From Clostridia bacterium (GTDB taxonomy: Bacteria > Bacillota > Clostridia > Lachnospirales > Lachnospiraceae), in the NCBI GenBank assembly GCA_910574255.1, contig CAJTAK010000001.1:19779-83778 (forward strand): a DNA stretch of 64,000 nt, read 5' to 3'. Numbering within the stretch: the first letter of the stretch is position 1; the number at the start of each line of letters is the position of its first letter. The notes below the pieces were generated by a model. That model was not told the origin of the DNA, did not search any database, and was given only the letters and a program-made list of their open reading frames with translations. The translations under genes were made by a program, and so were the position numbers. This document shows positions 63,441 through 64,000 of this stretch, piece after piece.

Positions 63441-63483
63441 GGGGCCGTCGGGAAATAAGATAGAAAACTTTCCCGATAGCCCC
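63441..63483 (+). terminator. Attenuator hairpin between binding protein and permease
   Basis: GGGGC and TCGGGAAA pair with TTTCCCGA and GCCCC around a 13-nt loop. A T-tract is weak. Such a hairpin would give more binding protein than permease. Confidence 0.65.
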
Positions 63484-63546
63484 TGCCTTATCTTTTGGGA
63501 ATTGCACATCTTCCTGGATTTTAATTCAATAGTTTGGAGGTTTTTT

Positions 63547-64000
63547 ATGGATTGGATGAGTAGAAACCTGCCCTACCTGATGGCAGGGATTTCAGTGGGC
63601 GGTCAGTATGCACTGATTGCAATCGGCTATACCATGGTTTACGGTATTCTGCGGTTGATTAACTTTGCCCACGGTGATATTTTTATGGTGGCAGGTCTGA
63701 TTATGGTTTATGCCACCACGGTGATGCCTATATACATAGCAATTCCACTTATGATTGTAGTAACGGTGTTCCTGGGTTTTATGGTGGAACGGGTAGCTTA
63801 TAAGCCGCTTCGGAGTGCTCCCCGTATGTCGATTATGATTTCTGCCATCGGTGTTTCCTATCTGCTGCAGAACCTGGCATTGTATGTGACAGGCGGACTG
63901 TCCCAGCAGTATCCGGCAATTCCCTGGATTAATGATACGGTGACGATATTTGGAGCAGCCACGAAGCGTGTTACTGTTATCACTCCTATATTAACGATTG
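63547..64000 (+). CDS. livH: Branched-chain amino acid ABC permease LivH-like, 3'-truncated by window edge
   Basis: About 151 residues are visible before the window ends. The sequence MAGISVGGQYALIAIGYTMVYGILRLINFAHGD is the classic start of LivH permeases, followed by several hydrophobic helices and YKPLRSAPRMSIMISAIGVS. TTTGGAGG lies 6-7 bases before the ATG. It is probably followed outside the window by livM, livG and livF. Confidence 0.93.
   Translation, partial: MDWMSRNLPYLMAGISVGGQYALIAIGYTMVYGILRLINFAHGDIFMVAGLIMVYATTVMPIYIAIPLMIVVTVFLGFMVERVAYKPLRSAPRMSIMISAIGVSYLLQNLALYVTGGLSQQYPAIPWINDTVTIFGAATKRVTVITPILTI

Noticed and set aside
62521..63507. 328-codon open frame antisense to the substrate-binding protein gene
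   Set aside because: Cys/Ile-rich shadow of a well-supported gene; no domain, no ribosome site.

Overview
The window looks like chromosomal DNA of an anaerobic gut clostridium, most likely a Lachnospiraceae member. This rests on gene content: a SCIFF peptide with its radical SAM maturase beside secDF, a Gram-positive PolC, HemZ, single-chain clostridial PurL, DUF1540 and TIGR04086 proteins, rubrerythrin and a SpoVE/FtsW protein. Most of the sequence is ordinary housekeeping DNA read mainly on the + strand, broken by one accessory zone (about 4.1-19 kb) and one envelope operon (about 38.4-47 kb).

Layout. 1-4.1 kb: 3' part of purL and a DUF1540 protein. 4.1-5.7 kb: an AT-rich TetR/M23-peptidase pair with two palindromic operators. 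5.7-9.16 kb: the GC-rich end of an integrative element (sigma-like factor, DUF6870-like protein, large serine recombinase). 9.16-13 kb: a decayed glycan O-acetylation locus (5'-truncated radical SAM gene, MBOAT gene carrying a 166-bp palindromic element and a frameshift, SGNH-like partner). 13.0-14.5 kb: an IS with terminal inverted repeats and a 7-bp target duplication. 14.7-19.0 kb: an AAA-ATPase/nuclease gene and an unusual phosphoesterase-Nudix-methyltransferase fusion. 19-25 kb: CNNM transporter, TIGR04086 protein, SCIFF peptide and maturase, SecDF. 25-38 kb: recJ, apt, relA, an MBL hydrolase, hemZ, an HD-GYP protein, hisS, aspS, DUF1294 and glyA. 38.4-47 kb: a translationally coupled ABC ATPase / CARDB surface protein / FtsX permease / amidase operon, then a surface protein with a degenerate transglutaminase domain. 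47-52.4 kb: LUD protein, rubrerythrin, a small unknown protein, tRNA-Gly, a four-cluster ferredoxin, thyA-folA and ilvE. 52.8-59.7 kb: ftsW-like, ispG, polC. 59.9-64 kb: FIST protein with soluble chemoreceptor, then the start of a branched-chain amino acid ABC transporter.

The most interesting signal is non-coding. Three leaders, upstream of secDF, aspS and the LUD gene, share a ~112-nt architecture: an outer helix whose sequence differs in each copy but pairs in all three, an inner 9-10-bp helix capped by a loop starting ACAGAC, and a near-constant GCGGAACTT tract just before the Shine-Dalgarno. The covarying helices argue for a conserved structured RNA that I do not recognise. Other notable items are the triple-domain fusion at 16.5 kb, the 166-bp palindromic element present twice with two differences (once as an in-frame 54-codon insertion), the 51-bp tandem hairpin repeats in the apt leader and the transglutaminase-like domain lacking its Cys and His.
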